Positions 46,313 to 55,596 of a stretch of DNA of 64,000 bases are shown piece by piece. The notes under the pieces were generated by a model, which ran no database searches, was not told the origin of the DNA, and was given only the letters and a program-made list of their open reading frames with translations. Positions within the stretch are counted from its first letter, which is position 1. Each line of letters starts with the position of its first letter. This stretch comes from Treponema sp. (GTDB taxonomy: Bacteria; Spirochaetota; Spirochaetia; Treponematales; Breznakiellaceae). The position numbers were made by a program, and so were the translations under genes. Where the stretch lies: positions 1 to 64,000 of the forward strand of contig JAISAQ010000061.1 in the NCBI GenBank assembly GCA_031266775.1. Direction: 5' to 3'.

Positions 46313-49300
46313 CGTCTGTGCGCGGGACCTTTCACTGCCGCCTTCGTTTCATCCTTTAGTACGGGAATGGTTCACGGAAACATACGGAAAACCCACGGCG
46401 GTCCAGGCCGCCTCCTGGCCCGTCATAGCGGAAGGCAGCCATGCGCTGCTCCTTGCGCCGACAGGAAGCGGAAAAACACTCGCCGCGTTTCTTGCGGCCC
46501 TGTCACGGTTCTGCACGCCTCCTCCCGGCGGTTTCGGGAAAAGCGAATACGCCGCCGGGGAACTTTCCGTCCTCTATGTGTCGCCCCTCAAGGCTCTTAA
46601 CGAAGACATCAGGCGGAATCTTCTTGAGCCGCTTTCGGGCATACGGGCGCGTTTTGAAAAATCGGGCGTTCCCTTTCCCGCCATACGCGCCGAAACCCGT
46701 TCCGGCGACACGCCGCAGCCGGAGCGCCGCCGTTTCCTTGTTTCCCCTCCGTCCATCCTCGCGCTGACCCCCGAAAGCCTCGCCATCATCCTGCTTAACC
46801 CAAAGGGAAGAAAAGTGCTTGCCTCCGTAAAGTACGTGATCCTCGACGAGATACACTCGGCGCTGGGGACCAAACGGGGAAGTTTTCTTTCCTGCCAGAT
46901 TGAACGGCTTGCCCTTGTCGCGGGCGAATTTCAGCGGGTAAGCCTTTCGGCGACGGTAAAGACACCCCAGGCCGCGGCGGAATTTACCGGGGGAACAAAA
47001 CGCGCCGTCCGCATTATCGCCCCGCAGGAGGAAAAGCGGATAGAACTTGCCGTGGAATTTTCAGGCGGTACAGGCCGGGAAAAGGCGGATTCAAACGGCG
47101 AAGGGGAAAGCGGGCCTTACCGTTTTTTAATAGATCTTATTCTGAAAAAAACCGAAAAAAAAGAAAATGCCGGAAACGGAACACAGTCGCCGCTGCTTGT
47201 GTTTACCGATTCACGGCGGCACGCCGAACGCATTGCCTTCCTTGTCAACAGGAAAGCGGGACGCCTGGCGGCCTACGCGCACCACGGTTCCCTCGCAAAA
47301 GAAATACGGCGCGCGGTGGAAAAGCGCCTTGCCGAAGGGAGCCTTTCCTGCGTCATAGCCACCTCCTCCCTTGAACTCGGCATAGACATAGGCGGCATAG
47401 ACGAAGTGATACTGGCCGGAAGCCCTTCGTCGGTTTCGCAGACGCTTCAGCGCATAGGCCGCTCCGGGCACGGCGCGGGAAGGATCAGCAGTGGAACGCT
47501 GGTCCCCTTTCACAGAATGGATCTTCTTCTTGCCGCGGGCCTTGCCGAAGCGGCGGCGGAAAGGGACATCGAAGAAATACGGCCCGTCGAAAATCCCCTT
47601 GACATACTGGCGCAGATCATCCTTTCACTCTGTACCGAAAAGGATTACAACGTTGACGGGCTCTACGAACTGATCCGGAGCTTTTACATATTCAGAAACT
47701 TAAAGCGGCCCTCCTACGACGCGGTGATCGCCATGCTCACCGAAACATACCGCAGAGTCCGCGGCATACGGCCGCGTCTTTATTTTGACAAAACGGACGG
47801 AACGCTTTCCGCCGCGCCCGGCGCACTGGAACTCCTTTACACGCAGGGCGGGGTTATCGCGAACCGGGGCTACTATTCCCTCCGAATCGCCGGAAGCGGA
47901 GAGGGCGGCGGGACAAAGATAGGGGAACTGGACGAGGAATTTGTCTGGGAACGGAGAACGGGGGACTGTTTTGAATTCGGAACCAGGGGCTGGCGCATCA
48001 CCGCCATAGGGCCCGAAGCGGTCCAGGCCGTTCCCCTTGAAAAGCCCGCGGATTACATTCCCTTCTGGAAGGCGGAAAAGGCGTTCGAAAGTCCCGTACT
48101 GGCGCGCCATGTTCTTGCTGTTCTTGAAAGGTACAGCGCGGCCAGAGAGAGCAGAAGGCCCTTTTGGCAGGACGGGATCATTCCCGGTTTTTCCAAAGAC
48201 GCGGCGGAAAACCTTGAAAAGTTTCTTGACGCCCAGTACACGGCGCTGGGCTCCCTTCCGGGAAAAAACAGGATAAACGTTGAAATCATACGCGAAACGG
48301 GGGCGAAAAGAGGCGGGCGGGGATTATGCCAGGTTGTGCTGCACTGCTTCCGGGGCGGGGCGGTCAACTACCCCTTCTCGCTTGCCCTGGCACAGTCGCT
48401 TGAGGAAAGACTTGGCGTCCGCGTCGATGTTTTTTCCGGCGACAACGGCATCCTTCTTGTCATGCCGGGAGCCGAAGAATCAGGCGCGGAAGTCCTGCTT
48501 CGTGACGCGCTCGGGGATCTTGACAAAGACGGCGGCGGGGGAATTTCCAGGGGAGAGCGGCTGTTCAGAAAGCGGCTTGAATCGTCAAGCATCTTCGGCG
48601 CAGCCTTCAGGGAAGCGGCGGAAAGGAGCCTCGTTATCTCAAGGCCGCTCTTCGGAAAGCGCACGCCATTGTGGATCACGCGGCAAAAATCAAAGCGTCT
48701 TTTTGACGCGGCGGGCGGGGAGGAAGGATTTCCCGTAACGGCGGAAGCCTGGCGCAGCTGTCTTAAGGACATGTTTGACATGGAAGGATTCCGGGAACTG
48801 CAGGAGGATATCCAGGGCGGCGTGGAACTCCGGTTCTCAATAACTTCCCGTCCCAGCCCCTTTGCACGGGACTTTGTCAGGGAAGAAACAAGCGCCTTCA
48901 TGTACGAATACGACGAACGGGAAGATCTGCGCCGCGCGCCTTTTGGGGGAACGGGGACCTCTCTTTCCGACCGCGCGATTGCGGACGCCCTGGGCGAAGC
49001 GTCCCTGAGGCCCCCGCTCGGCGCACAGACGGCGCGGGAGTTTGCCGGACGGCTGAGGAGGGAAATTCCCGGCTGGACCGCGGAAGACAAACAGGGCCTT
49101 GCCGAATGGGTCAAGGAGCGCATCGCCATTCCTTTTGACGAATGGGACACCCTTGCCGCCGCGCTGCCCGCCGTATTAAAAAAGGAGCTTGATGAAGATC
49201 CTTCGCTCGGCGGAAGAATAGCCGTCCTCGAAACGGACATGCCGCCCGGCCGGGAAGGCGTTTCCGTTGTGATCCACCGGGAATGGGAAGAGGCATGGCG

Positions 49301-50828
49301 GGACAAGCCGGCGAGGCTCGGCCTCCTTGGCCCGTGGCTCCGCTATGAGGGGCCCGTTTCTGTTTCCCGCGCCGCACAGGTGTTCGCGGCGGAAGAAGCG
49401 GAGGCCGAAGACGCGGCCCGCGCCCTTGCCGAATCGGGCGAAGCCGCCTGTGATGTTTCGGTAACGGGCATAGCCGGGAAGCTCCTCTGCGATACCGGCA
49501 ACCTTGATCTCCTCCTCAGGCTTGCCAGGAAGAAGGCGCGCCCGCTTGTAAGGGAACGCCCCGCCGCCCTGCTTGCCCCCTTCCTCGCCATGCGCCAGGG
49601 TATACTGAACAAAAATTCCCCCGGCGTCCTGCCTTGGGAAACTATTTCCTGCTTAAGCGCCCAGGCGGATCTGTGGGAAACCGAATTTTTCCCCGCCCGC
49701 CGCAAAGATTACGCCCCCGGAATCCTCGACAGCGCCATACAGGAAGGAAGCCTCCTCTGGTACGGAGACGGAAAGGGAAGGGCCGGTTTTTCAAGGCCGG
49801 ACGATCTGGATCTTGCCGCACCATGGGCCGCCCGCAACGAAGCTAACGGCGCGGGGAAACGCGGCCGGGGCGGACCTCAGGCGGCGGAAGCCCTGGACGC
49901 CCGTTTCTTTGACAGGCCCCGTGATTTTTGGGAGATACGGGAAGCCCTTAAAACGGAAAACCGCCTGACCGCGGAAATTATCTGGAACGAGGCGTGGAAG
50001 GGCCGCCTTTCCGCCTGCTCATGGGAACCGGTGCGCCGGGGCCTTTCGGAAGGCTTTATTCCCAAAGAAGATTCCGAAGAAAAGGATCTTTCCGTTCTTC
50101 CGCAGGGTTATCCCTACGGGGCGGTACGCCGCCGTATCCCCCGCGCCATCCGCGACAAATGGCGGGGCGGGCCGCCGGTATACGGCCTCTGGTATTCGCT
50201 TGTTCCGGATTATGCCGCGGACCCGTTTGAGGAAGAAGAATTAAACCGTGATCGTGTACGGCTCCTCTTAAAGCGCTGGGGGATCATCTCGCGGCCCCTC
50301 CTTGAAAAAGAGGCCCCTCCCCTTTCATGGCAGGCGCTTCTTCCGGCCATACGGCGCATGGAGCTTGCCGGGGAACTTGCCGCGGGCCGTTTTTTCAACG
50401 GGATCAATTCCCTCCAGTTCGCCCGGCCTTCCATAGAACACGAACTTGAAGAGGCCGAAGCGTCGCCGCAAACATACTGGATGAACGCCGCGGACCCGGC
50501 AAGCGTCGCGGGGCTTTCCGTTGAGGGGCTCGATCCCCGTCTTCCCGCCCGTTCCCCCTTTAACAGGCTCTGCTTCAGGGGAAAGGACCTCATCGCCGTT
50601 TCCCTTAAAAGCGGAAAGGAACTGCGGATCTTCACGGATCCAAAGGACGGCGAAGGCGCACAAGACGCGGCGGCCTTCGCGGCGTCTCCCCGGTTCCGCG
50701 CGGTACAGCCCGAAAAAAAGATCGTGATTGAACGCATCAACGAAAAAGCCGCCGCGGAAAGCGAATACTCAAACATATTCCGGGAGCGGGGCTTTACGGC
50801 GGACCGGGGAAAGCTTGTCCTCTGGTGA
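46305..50828 (+). CDS. lhr: Lhr-family large helicase-related protein
   Basis: A 1507-residue superfamily 2 helicase close to the length of E. coli Lhr (1538). Helicase core: AVQAASWPVIAEG, Walker A PTGSGKT (residues 52-58), VSPLKALNEDIRRN, DEIHSALGTKRGSF (DEIH box), SLSATV, then TDSRRHAERIAFLVN, SSLELGIDIGGIDEV and GRSGHGAGR (motif VI). A winged-helix and Lhr-specific domain follow, and the C-terminal part (from about residue 870) matches the second half found only in full-length Lhr, whose other known homologues include uracil-DNA glycosylase activity. It probably acts in DNA repair. Translation is coupled to the ATPase gene (its ATG lies inside the AAT-GTC-TAG end of that gene). Confidence 0.95.
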   Translation: MSSVCARDLSLPPSFHPLVREWFTETYGKPTAVQAASWPVIAEGSHALLLAPTGSGKTLAAFLAALSRFCTPPPGGFGKSEYAAGELSVLYVSPLKALNEDIRRNLLEPLSGIRARFEKSGVPFPAIRAETRSGDTPQPERRRFLVSPPSILALTPESLAIILLNPKGRKVLASVKYVILDEIHSALGTKRGSFLSCQIERLALVAGEFQRVSLSATVKTPQAAAEFTGGTKRAVRIIAPQEEKRIELAVEFSGGTGREKADSNGEGESGPYRFLIDLILKKTEKKENAGNGTQSPLLVFTDSRRHAERIAFLVNRKAGRLAAYAHHGSLAKEIRRAVEKRLAEGSLSCVIATSSLELGIDIGGIDEVILAGSPSSVSQTLQRIGRSGHGAGRISSGTLVPFHRMDLLLAAGLAEAAAERDIEEIRPVENPLDILAQIILSLCTEKDYNVDGLYELIRSFYIFRNLKRPSYDAVIAMLTETYRRVRGIRPRLYFDKTDGTLSAAPGALELLYTQGGVIANRGYYSLRIAGSGEGGGTKIGELDEEFVWERRTGDCFEFGTRGWRITAIGPEAVQAVPLEKPADYIPFWKAEKAFESPVLARHVLAVLERYSAARESRRPFWQDGIIPGFSKDAAENLEKFLDAQYTALGSLPGKNRINVEIIRETGAKRGGRGLCQVVLHCFRGGAVNYPFSLALAQSLEERLGVRVDVFSGDNGILLVMPGAEESGAEVLLRDALGDLDKDGGGGISRGERLFRKRLESSSIFGAAFREAAERSLVISRPLFGKRTPLWITRQKSKRLFDAAGGEEGFPVTAEAWRSCLKDMFDMEGFRELQEDIQGGVELRFSITSRPSPFARDFVREETSAFMYEYDEREDLRRAPFGGTGTSLSDRAIADALGEASLRPPLGAQTAREFAGRLRREIPGWTAEDKQGLAEWVKERIAIPFDEWDTLAAALPAVLKKELDEDPSLGGRIAVLETDMPPGREGVSVVIHREWEEAWRDKPARLGLLGPWLRYEGPVSVSRAAQVFAAEEAEAEDAARALAESGEAACDVSVTGIAGKLLCDTGNLDLLLRLARKKARPLVRERPAALLAPFLAMRQGILNKNSPGVLPWETISCLSAQADLWETEFFPARRKDYAPGILDSAIQEGSLLWYGDGKGRAGFSRPDDLDLAAPWAARNEANGAGKRGRGGPQAAEALDARFFDRPRDFWEIREALKTENRLTAEIIWNEAWKGRLSACSWEPVRRGLSEGFIPKEDSEEKDLSVLPQGYPYGAVRRRIPRAIRDKWRGGPPVYGLWYSLVPDYAADPFEEEELNRDRVRLLLKRWGIISRPLLEKEAPPLSWQALLPAIRRMELAGELAAGRFFNGINSLQFARPSIEHELEEAEASPQTYWMNAADPASVAGLSVEGLDPRLPARSPFNRLCFRGKDLIAVSLKSGKELRIFTDPKDGEGAQDAAAFAASPRFRAVQPEKKIVIERINEKAAAESEYSNIFRERGFTADRGKLVLW

Positions 50829-50840
50829 CAGGCTCATTGT

Positions 50841-50899
50841 ATCGATAATATCGATCGGCAATATTGATCGATATTATCGATCAGTAATATTGATCGATA
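50841..50899. promoter_or_regulatory. 26-bp-period array of TATCGATC half-sites upstream of rex
   Basis: TATCGATC (50849-50856), its inverse TGATCGATA (50865-50873), TATCGATCA (50875-50883) and TGATCGATA again (50891-50899) alternate with a 26-bp period. The largest inverted repeat is 16 bp, perfect (50841-50856 with 50866-50881). This does not resemble the TTGTGAA-N4-TTCACAA site of known Rex proteins. It may be an autoregulatory operator, an lhr transcript end, or both. Confidence 0.65.
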
Positions 50900-50919
50900 A
50901 TTATTTAACGATGTACAGT
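50890..50919 (+). promoter_or_regulatory. Candidate rex promoter
   Basis: TTGATC (50890-50895) and TACAGT (50914-50919) are 18 bp apart and the ATG follows 7 nt after the -10, again with no Shine-Dalgarno. The -35 is within the last half-site of the repeat array, so a bound repressor would block it. TATAGT at 50919-50924 is a stronger hexamer but too close to the ATG. Confidence 0.4.
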
Positions 50920-50926
50920 ATAGTAT

Positions 50927-51583
50927 ATGGAGATCAGGCGGAAAATTCCCTCGGCGCCTTCTGTACGCAGGCTGCCTTCGTATTTGACCATTGTAAAACA
51001 GCTTCAACACGAAGGAAATGAGCATATTTCCGGAGCTCTTATAGCAAGAGAAATGGGCCTTGAACCGATTCAAATAAGAAAAGATCTTGCCATAACGGGC
51101 ATAACGGGCAAACCGAGAATAGGATACCCTGCCGGGGCGCTGGCGGACGCCATTGAACGTTTTCTGGGCTGGTACGACGTTCAGGACGCAGTCCTCGCGG
51201 GCGCGGGCAATCTGGGGAGCGCTCTCATGGGCTACCGGGAATTTCAGTCCCACTGTCTTAATTTTGTGGCGGCCTTTGACACCGATTCCCGGAAGATCGG
51301 CGCCGGCATTCATGGAATTCATGTTTTATCCATGGAAACGCTGGAAACAGAGGTCCGGCGCCGGGGAGTCAAAATTGCCGTCCTTACCGTCCCCGCCGAA
51401 GCGGCCCAGGCGGTTACCGATATTCTGGTAAGGGCGGGAATAGAGGGGATCTGGAATTTTACCAACGTAAAACTCAAAGTGCCCGGCAATGTAGTGGTCC
51501 AGAGGGAAGATCTTTCCTCAGGCTACGCCATGCTGAGCGTAATGATGAAAACCAGAAACCGGACGGAAAAGGAAAGCCCCTGA
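50927..51583 (+). CDS. rex: Redox-sensing transcriptional repressor Rex
   Basis: A 218-residue Rex repressor that senses the NADH/NAD ratio and controls fermentation and respiration genes. The N-terminal winged helix is IPSAPSVRRLPSYLTIVKQL, then SGALIAREMGLEPIQIRKDLAITG, with the family hallmark Q-I-R-K-D-L. The Rossmann domain starts DAVLAGAGNLGSALMGY (GAGNLG) and contains FDTDSRKIG and the domain-swap tail end. The ATG at 50927 is the only sensible start, since an in-frame TAG lies two codons upstream. Upstream sits the repeat array described separately. Confidence 0.96.
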   Translation: MEIRRKIPSAPSVRRLPSYLTIVKQLQHEGNEHISGALIAREMGLEPIQIRKDLAITGITGKPRIGYPAGALADAIERFLGWYDVQDAVLAGAGNLGSALMGYREFQSHCLNFVAAFDTDSRKIGAGIHGIHVLSMETLETEVRRRGVKIAVLTVPAEAAQAVTDILVRAGIEGIWNFTNVKLKVPGNVVVQREDLSSGYAMLSVMMKTRNRTEKESP

Positions 51584-51685
51584 ACCGTTAAAGCGGGCGG
51601 AAAAATACCCGAATCGAATCAGGCGAATCCGGCGTCCGCCATGATTGATCCGGGCCGGTTTCTTCTGTAAAATCCAGAATTGGAG

Positions 51686-51715
51686 TTGTTTAGTAACCCG
51701 GCTGGTTACTATACA
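51686..51715 (+). promoter_or_regulatory. tRNA-Leu promoter with inverted repeat in the spacer
   Basis: TTGTTT (51686-51691) and TATACA (51710-51715) are 18 bp apart, 11 nt before the tRNA, the same distance as for tRNA-fMet. Inside the spacer a perfect 8-bp inverted repeat occurs: TAGTAACC (51691-51698), CGGCT, GGTTACTA (51704-51711). Confidence 0.65.
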
Positions 51716-51726
51716 AGAATGAGACT

Positions 51727-51809
51727 GCCGGGGTGGTGGAATGGTAGACACCGGGGACTTAAAATCCCCTCCCCGCAAGGGGGTACGAGTTCAACTCTCG
51801 TCCCCGGCA
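51727..51809 (+). tRNA. tRNA-Leu (TAA)
   Basis: An 83-nt class II tRNA. Acceptor stem GCCGGGG/CCCCGGC with discriminator A, anticodon loop CTTAAAA giving TAA (reads UUA/UUG), a long variable arm (stem CCCC/GGGG region, 51769-51783) and T-arm ACGAG-TTCAACT-CTCGT. CCA is not encoded. A GGGTTAACCC palindrome follows but no clear T-run. Confidence 0.95.
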
Positions 51810-51825
51810 ATCCGGAACAGCAGGG

Positions 51826-52902
51826 TTAACCCAACAGTAACGCCGCATCGTCATAATAGGAAAAATTATCAACCATGCAGCCCAAAACAAGCTGGGGTAT
51901 GAACTTTCTGCTGCAGTCCTCCTTCCTGCGGATCCCCGTCAGATACTCGCAGGTTATCATGATGCTCTCCCGTCCAAATTCCGCCTGGTTCTGAAACAGG
52001 GTGGCGGTTAAACTGTGGGAACGCAGTTTTTCATTCAATTTGGGGTAGAGATCATGCCCAATTATGGCAACATCATGATACCCCGGATGTTTATCAAACC
52101 AGTCGCAGACCCCCAAGGCATTGTATGAGGTTACATAGATGCCGTCCAGATCCGGGTGAAGCCGCATCAGAGCTCCGGTTTGTCTATACGCGACCTTGTG
52201 ATCCTCATGGGTCTCGTACATTTTTACAACCTCAAGATTGTATTTTTCCGCATCCGCGTAAAAGCCTTCGATACATTCCCGGTGTACCAGCATGTTTTTA
52301 TCCCCCGGGAAGAGGGCTATTTTTTTCTTTCGCGTTTTGCCGGGAATTACCATCCCGAGAAATTCGGCGGCCATTTTTCCGGCCACATAGGTATTCATCC
52401 GCACACCCCCGATAAGACCGGGAATATCCTCCGCCCCAAAAATGGTATTGTATATGATGGGAATCCCCGCGGCGCCGATGCGTTCCAGTTCATTCCGGTA
52501 TATGTTAAATTGATGGCTGCAGGTTAAAATCAGGGCGTTGATTTTCTCCTTCCGTATCTGCCGGAGAATCTTGCGCAGATCTTCCGGCGTTTCCAGGGAA
52601 GGATAGGGGAACTCAAGAATATGGCATTTACTGTCCTTGAGTTCCAGTGCCGCCTTGCGTATACCCCCGGCGATATAATAGTAAAATTCTCCGGGTTCCA
52701 TCGGAAAAACCGCCGCAATCCGCAGCTCCTTGCGTACCAGAGCCCGGGCGGTCTCATTGGGGGTATAGTTCATCCGTACTGCGGTTTCCTGAATCAAAAG
52801 CCGGGTGCTTTCGCTTATTTGGGATTTGCCGGTCAAGGCCTTTGATACGGTATTCGCGCTGATCCCCAGATGCTTGGCGATGTCTTTTATGGTTGTACGC
52901 AT
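51826..52902 (-). CDS. LacI-family transcriptional regulator
   Basis: A 358-residue repressor. The headpiece [36 protein letters not shown] (residues 3-37) is a canonical LacI helix-turn-helix, followed by the hinge [16 protein letters not shown]. The rest is a periplasmic-binding-like sensor ([55 protein letters not shown]), probably binding a sugar. AAGGG precedes the ATG. It is divergent from the glycosidase/transporter operon, with 270 bp between the two starts that hold a candidate double operator with a central CG, as LacI proteins prefer. It should control that operon. Confidence 0.94.
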   Translation of the reverse strand: MRTTIKDIAKHLGISANTVSKALTGKSQISESTRLLIQETAVRMNYTPNETARALVRKELRIAAVFPMEPGEFYYYIAGGIRKAALELKDSKCHILEFPYPSLETPEDLRKILRQIRKEKINALILTCSHQFNIYRNELERIGAAGIPIIYNTIFGAEDIPGLIGGVRMNTYVAGKMAAEFLGMVIPGKTRKKKIALFPGDKNMLVHRECIEGFYADAEKYNLEVVKMYETHEDHKVAYRQTGALMRLHPDLDGIYVTSYNALGVCDWFDKHPGYHDVAIIGHDLYPKLNEKLRSHSLTATLFQNQAEFGRESIMITCEYLTGIRRKEDCSRKFIPQLVLGCMVDNFSYYDDAALLLG

Positions 52903-53071
52903 GAGCCCTTAGCATAACTCTATTTGTCATAAATTTCTATGCGTCCAAGTTCAAATTAGGCCAAAATGGGGAGCCGGCTGAATGATTGCAAAAAATATTT
53001 CAATCCGGCTGTTTTTGCTATTCTCCTGTATAGTATTTCTGTCACATTTTGAATTAAAAAAAATAAAAAAC

Positions 53072-53100
53072 TTGCAATTTTGAACAAGCCATGATATAAC
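53072..53100 (+). promoter_or_regulatory. Candidate promoter of the glycosidase/sugar transporter operon
   Basis: TTGCAA (53072-53077) and TATAAC (53095-53100) are 17 bp apart. An alternative pair is TTGAAC (53080-53085) and TATAAA (53102-53107) at 16 bp. Either places the start point at or inside the palindromic operators that follow. Confidence 0.6.
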
Positions 53101-53108
53101 ATATAAAG

Positions 53109-53144
53109 TGAACGTTAACTTATTTGATGATAAGTTAACGTTAA
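53109..53144. promoter_or_regulatory. Double LacI-type operator
   Basis: TTAACGTTAA (53135-53144) is a perfect CG-centred palindrome and TGAACGTTAA (53109-53118) is a one-mismatch copy; their centres are 26 bp apart. Together they form a 13-bp perfect inverted repeat (53111-53123 with 53130-53142). They lie between the -10 and the ribosome site of the glycosidase gene, beside the divergent LacI gene. A T-run after the second arm means a hairpin attenuator is also conceivable. Confidence 0.65.
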
Positions 53145-53172
53145 TTTTTTGAGAAGAAGAAGGAGCATTTTT

Positions 53173-54168
53173 ATGGAAACATTTGATTTTTCTTCGGTTC
53201 GGGGTTTTAACTATCAACCAAGCGCGGGCAGTACCAGTTTTGAAAACTGGCGTTATTTCAGGCCGGAGCTTTTTGAACTGGAACTGCGCCGGGGAAAACA
53301 ATATTTTCCCAAGTTCAACACGGTCCGCTATTGGCTTTCCTGGGATGCTTTTATACGGGAACCGCGTAATTTTGCGGATCATTTTGAAGTTGCCCTGAAA
53401 ATTGCCGATTCCCTGGGTTTACGGGTAATGCCGTGCCTGTTCAACCGCTGGCATAATGAATTTAACGATAACGGCGGCCTTTACCTGGATAATATTATTC
53501 CTGGATATGGATGGGCTTACAAACCTCATTTTTACAAAGAATATTTTGATATGATTGTAGGGGAGCATAAGAACGACAAACGGATCCTGGTATGGGATCT
53601 CTGTAACGAACCGTTCTCTTATACCCGGCGGCTCGATCAAATGGGAGAGATTCCTGACATTGAATACGCCTGGCTCAAAGAGATGTATGATTATATAAAG
53701 GCGATGCCGGTTAGCCAGTATGTTTCTTTCAGCCCCCATCCAGGCACAGGATTAACCGCAACATTTAAAGAATGGGAAGAGTGGAATGAAAAAATGGCGG
53801 CTTTGATGGATGTCATTGTAATTCACCCCTATTTTACGGCCGATCAAAGTGATAGCGCCGCCAAGGCCTTGTACGAAAAACAATTGGATTCCTATGCGGC
53901 CCTTGGCGCCAAGCTGAAAAAAGGCATCATTGCCAGCGAAACCTGCTGGGGATCATTGGATGACGAATGGCGGATCTCAAATATCCGGTATACCATGACG
54001 GAATTAAAGAAACGAAAAATCGGTATTATGCCTCATGCCCTGCACCACAGCCTTGTGGCTGATTTGCATTTGCCTGAATATGGACCTGTGGGCGGCCCTG
54101 GGGATCTTCGTTTTATTAACGCGGACGGTACTTTGCGCAAAGGACATGAGGTATACAACGAATTTTAA
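53173..54168 (+). CDS. Cytoplasmic TIM-barrel glycoside hydrolase (GH5-like)
   Basis: A 331-residue hydrolase without a signal peptide, thus acting on imported oligosaccharides. It has a (beta/alpha)8 pattern with the start VRGFNYQPSAGST, acid/base Glu146 in WDLCNEPF and candidate nucleophile Glu256 in IIASETCWG, plus substrate-site HPY and HHS. It resembles GH5/clan A enzymes but I cannot assign the family or linkage. I start at 53173 (AAGGAG 8 nt upstream) and not at the upstream in-frame start at 53149. First gene of the LacI-regulated operon, 59 bp before the binding protein. Confidence 0.82.
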   Translation: METFDFSSVRGFNYQPSAGSTSFENWRYFRPELFELELRRGKQYFPKFNTVRYWLSWDAFIREPRNFADHFEVALKIADSLGLRVMPCLFNRWHNEFNDNGGLYLDNIIPGYGWAYKPHFYKEYFDMIVGEHKNDKRILVWDLCNEPFSYTRRLDQMGEIPDIEYAWLKEMYDYIKAMPVSQYVSFSPHPGTGLTATFKEWEEWNEKMAALMDVIVIHPYFTADQSDSAAKALYEKQLDSYAALGAKLKKGIIASETCWGSLDDEWRISNIRYTMTELKKRKIGIMPHALHHSLVADLHLPEYGPVGGPGDLRFINADGTLRKGHEVYNEF

Positions 54169-54227
54169 GGTGAGTTTCACTGTTGACGCGGTGTTACTAA
54201 ATTATGAAGATAAATTTGGAGGCAAAG

Positions 54228-55565
54228 ATGAAGAATTTCAGAAATGCAACCATGGTTGCCGTGGTTTTACTTGCCCTTTTATCCATTGCGGCTTGTAAAA
54301 AAGAAAGTGCCGCAGCAGCCGCAGGTGGAACCACTCAAGCTGCCCGTGAAATTGTTTTTTGGGATATGCTATGGGGCCCTGCCGATACATATCCCGCGAT
54401 GGTCCAAGAGATGGTCAATCAGTTCAATTCAGTGAACACGGATAACATTCATGTAACCATGCAGAATATCCCTTGGGATAACTTCTACCAGGTGTTCCTT
54501 ACGGCGGTAACTTCACGGGCGGCGCCGGATGTCTCGACCGGAGCGTTTATGCAGTCCATTCAGTATGCGGAAATGGGAGAAGGTCTTTCCCTGGATCCCA
54601 TTGTGGAACAGTGGAAGAAGGAAAACAATCCCATTCTGAATGATTACGACGAGGCCCTGTTTAACCTGCACATGTATGAGGGAAAACATTATGGCTTGCC
54701 CTGGATGCTCGATCCACGGTTGATCTTGTACCGTACCGATTATTTTGAGCAGGCCGGAATCACGAAACTGCCCGCCAATTGGGCGGAATTTCTTGAGACC
54801 TGCGCCAAACTGAAGCAGACTCTTCCTCCGGACGTATTTCCCTTCGTGTTTCCGGGCGGCGGTGATTATAACGGCCTCCAGTCCCTGATTACCTTCCTGG
54901 TTCAAAACAACGTCGGCCTTACCGATGTGAATGGTCAGCCGGACTATACCAATCCGAAGGTTACGGAGGTCCTGCGGTTTATCAATACCATGTATGTCAA
55001 TGGGTATATTCCTGACGGCCTCCCGGCTTACAAGCAAACCGATGCCGAAAAACTGTTTCAGGCGGGAAAGGCGGCCATGCTTATGCAAGGCATGACGGAC
55101 TTGAAGGATTTTCCGGAGATTGACGCAAACGCCGCCGTCTTACCCCCCATGGCCGGCTCCAGCGGTACGGCGAAGTATTATACCTGGGCAAACGCCATCG
55201 GCGCCTATTCTCAGACCAAGGATCCGGAAGCAAGTTTAGCCTTTATCAAATGGTTCCTGGAAAATGAACTTCCTCTTTGGCCAAAAGGCTTGCTTACCTC
55301 CATACCCGTCCGGAAAAGTTTCCGTTCGGATCCTTATTTTACCAATGCCTGGCAGAAAAAACAGGTTATAGAACTGGTACTTCCTACAGTAGTGCCAGTG
55401 ATATACCCGTCGCCGAATATCTACCTGCCCTTCTCGGTTATTGAAGGCGAAGCAACGCCGATGATGGGCTTGGTAAAAGCCTGCGCGAGAAATCCTGATT
55501 ACAGGGCGATACAACAGGAAGTACAGGATATCATGTTAGCTGCCTGGGCGGAATTTGATATGTAA
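54228..55565 (+). CDS. Sugar ABC transporter substrate-binding lipoprotein (family 1)
   Basis: A 445-residue binding protein with a lipoprotein signal (VVLLALLSIAAC, lipidated Cys near residue 24), followed by a low-complexity Ser/Ala linker. The body has IVFWDMLWGPADTYPAMVQEMVNQFN, LPWMLDPRLILYRTDYFEQAG (hinge), and GKAAMLMQGMTDL, typical of the MalE/CUT1 group that binds di- and oligosaccharides. I start it at 54228, where GGAGG lies 5 nt upstream; an in-frame ATG at 54204 is less likely. It is followed by a stem-loop and two permeases. No ATPase is in the operon, so it must use one encoded elsewhere (MsmK-like), as CUT1 systems often do. Confidence 0.94.
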   Translation: MKNFRNATMVAVVLLALLSIAACKKESAAAAAGGTTQAAREIVFWDMLWGPADTYPAMVQEMVNQFNSVNTDNIHVTMQNIPWDNFYQVFLTAVTSRAAPDVSTGAFMQSIQYAEMGEGLSLDPIVEQWKKENNPILNDYDEALFNLHMYEGKHYGLPWMLDPRLILYRTDYFEQAGITKLPANWAEFLETCAKLKQTLPPDVFPFVFPGGGDYNGLQSLITFLVQNNVGLTDVNGQPDYTNPKVTEVLRFINTMYVNGYIPDGLPAYKQTDAEKLFQAGKAAMLMQGMTDLKDFPEIDANAAVLPPMAGSSGTAKYYTWANAIGAYSQTKDPEASLAFIKWFLENELPLWPKGLLTSIPVRKSFRSDPYFTNAWQKKQVIELVLPTVVPVIYPSPNIYLPFSVIEGEATPMMGLVKACARNPDYRAIQQEVQDIMLAAWAEFDM

Positions 55566-55596
55566 GGTTTGGTAATTCCAAAGAGTAGACAAACGG

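Noticed and set aside
48368-49306. Minus-strand frame of 312 codons within lhr
   Set aside because: Low-complexity Ser/Arg-rich translation antisense to conserved Lhr sequence.
50841-50899. Repeat array before rex as a CRISPR-like array
   Set aside because: Only two 26-bp units, palindromic half-sites and no distinct spacers or cas genes; an operator array fits better.
53111-53150. Inverted repeat plus T-run before the glycosidase gene as an intrinsic terminator
   Set aside because: No rightward gene ends upstream; the nearest upstream gene is divergent, and CG-centred symmetry next to a LacI gene favours an operator.
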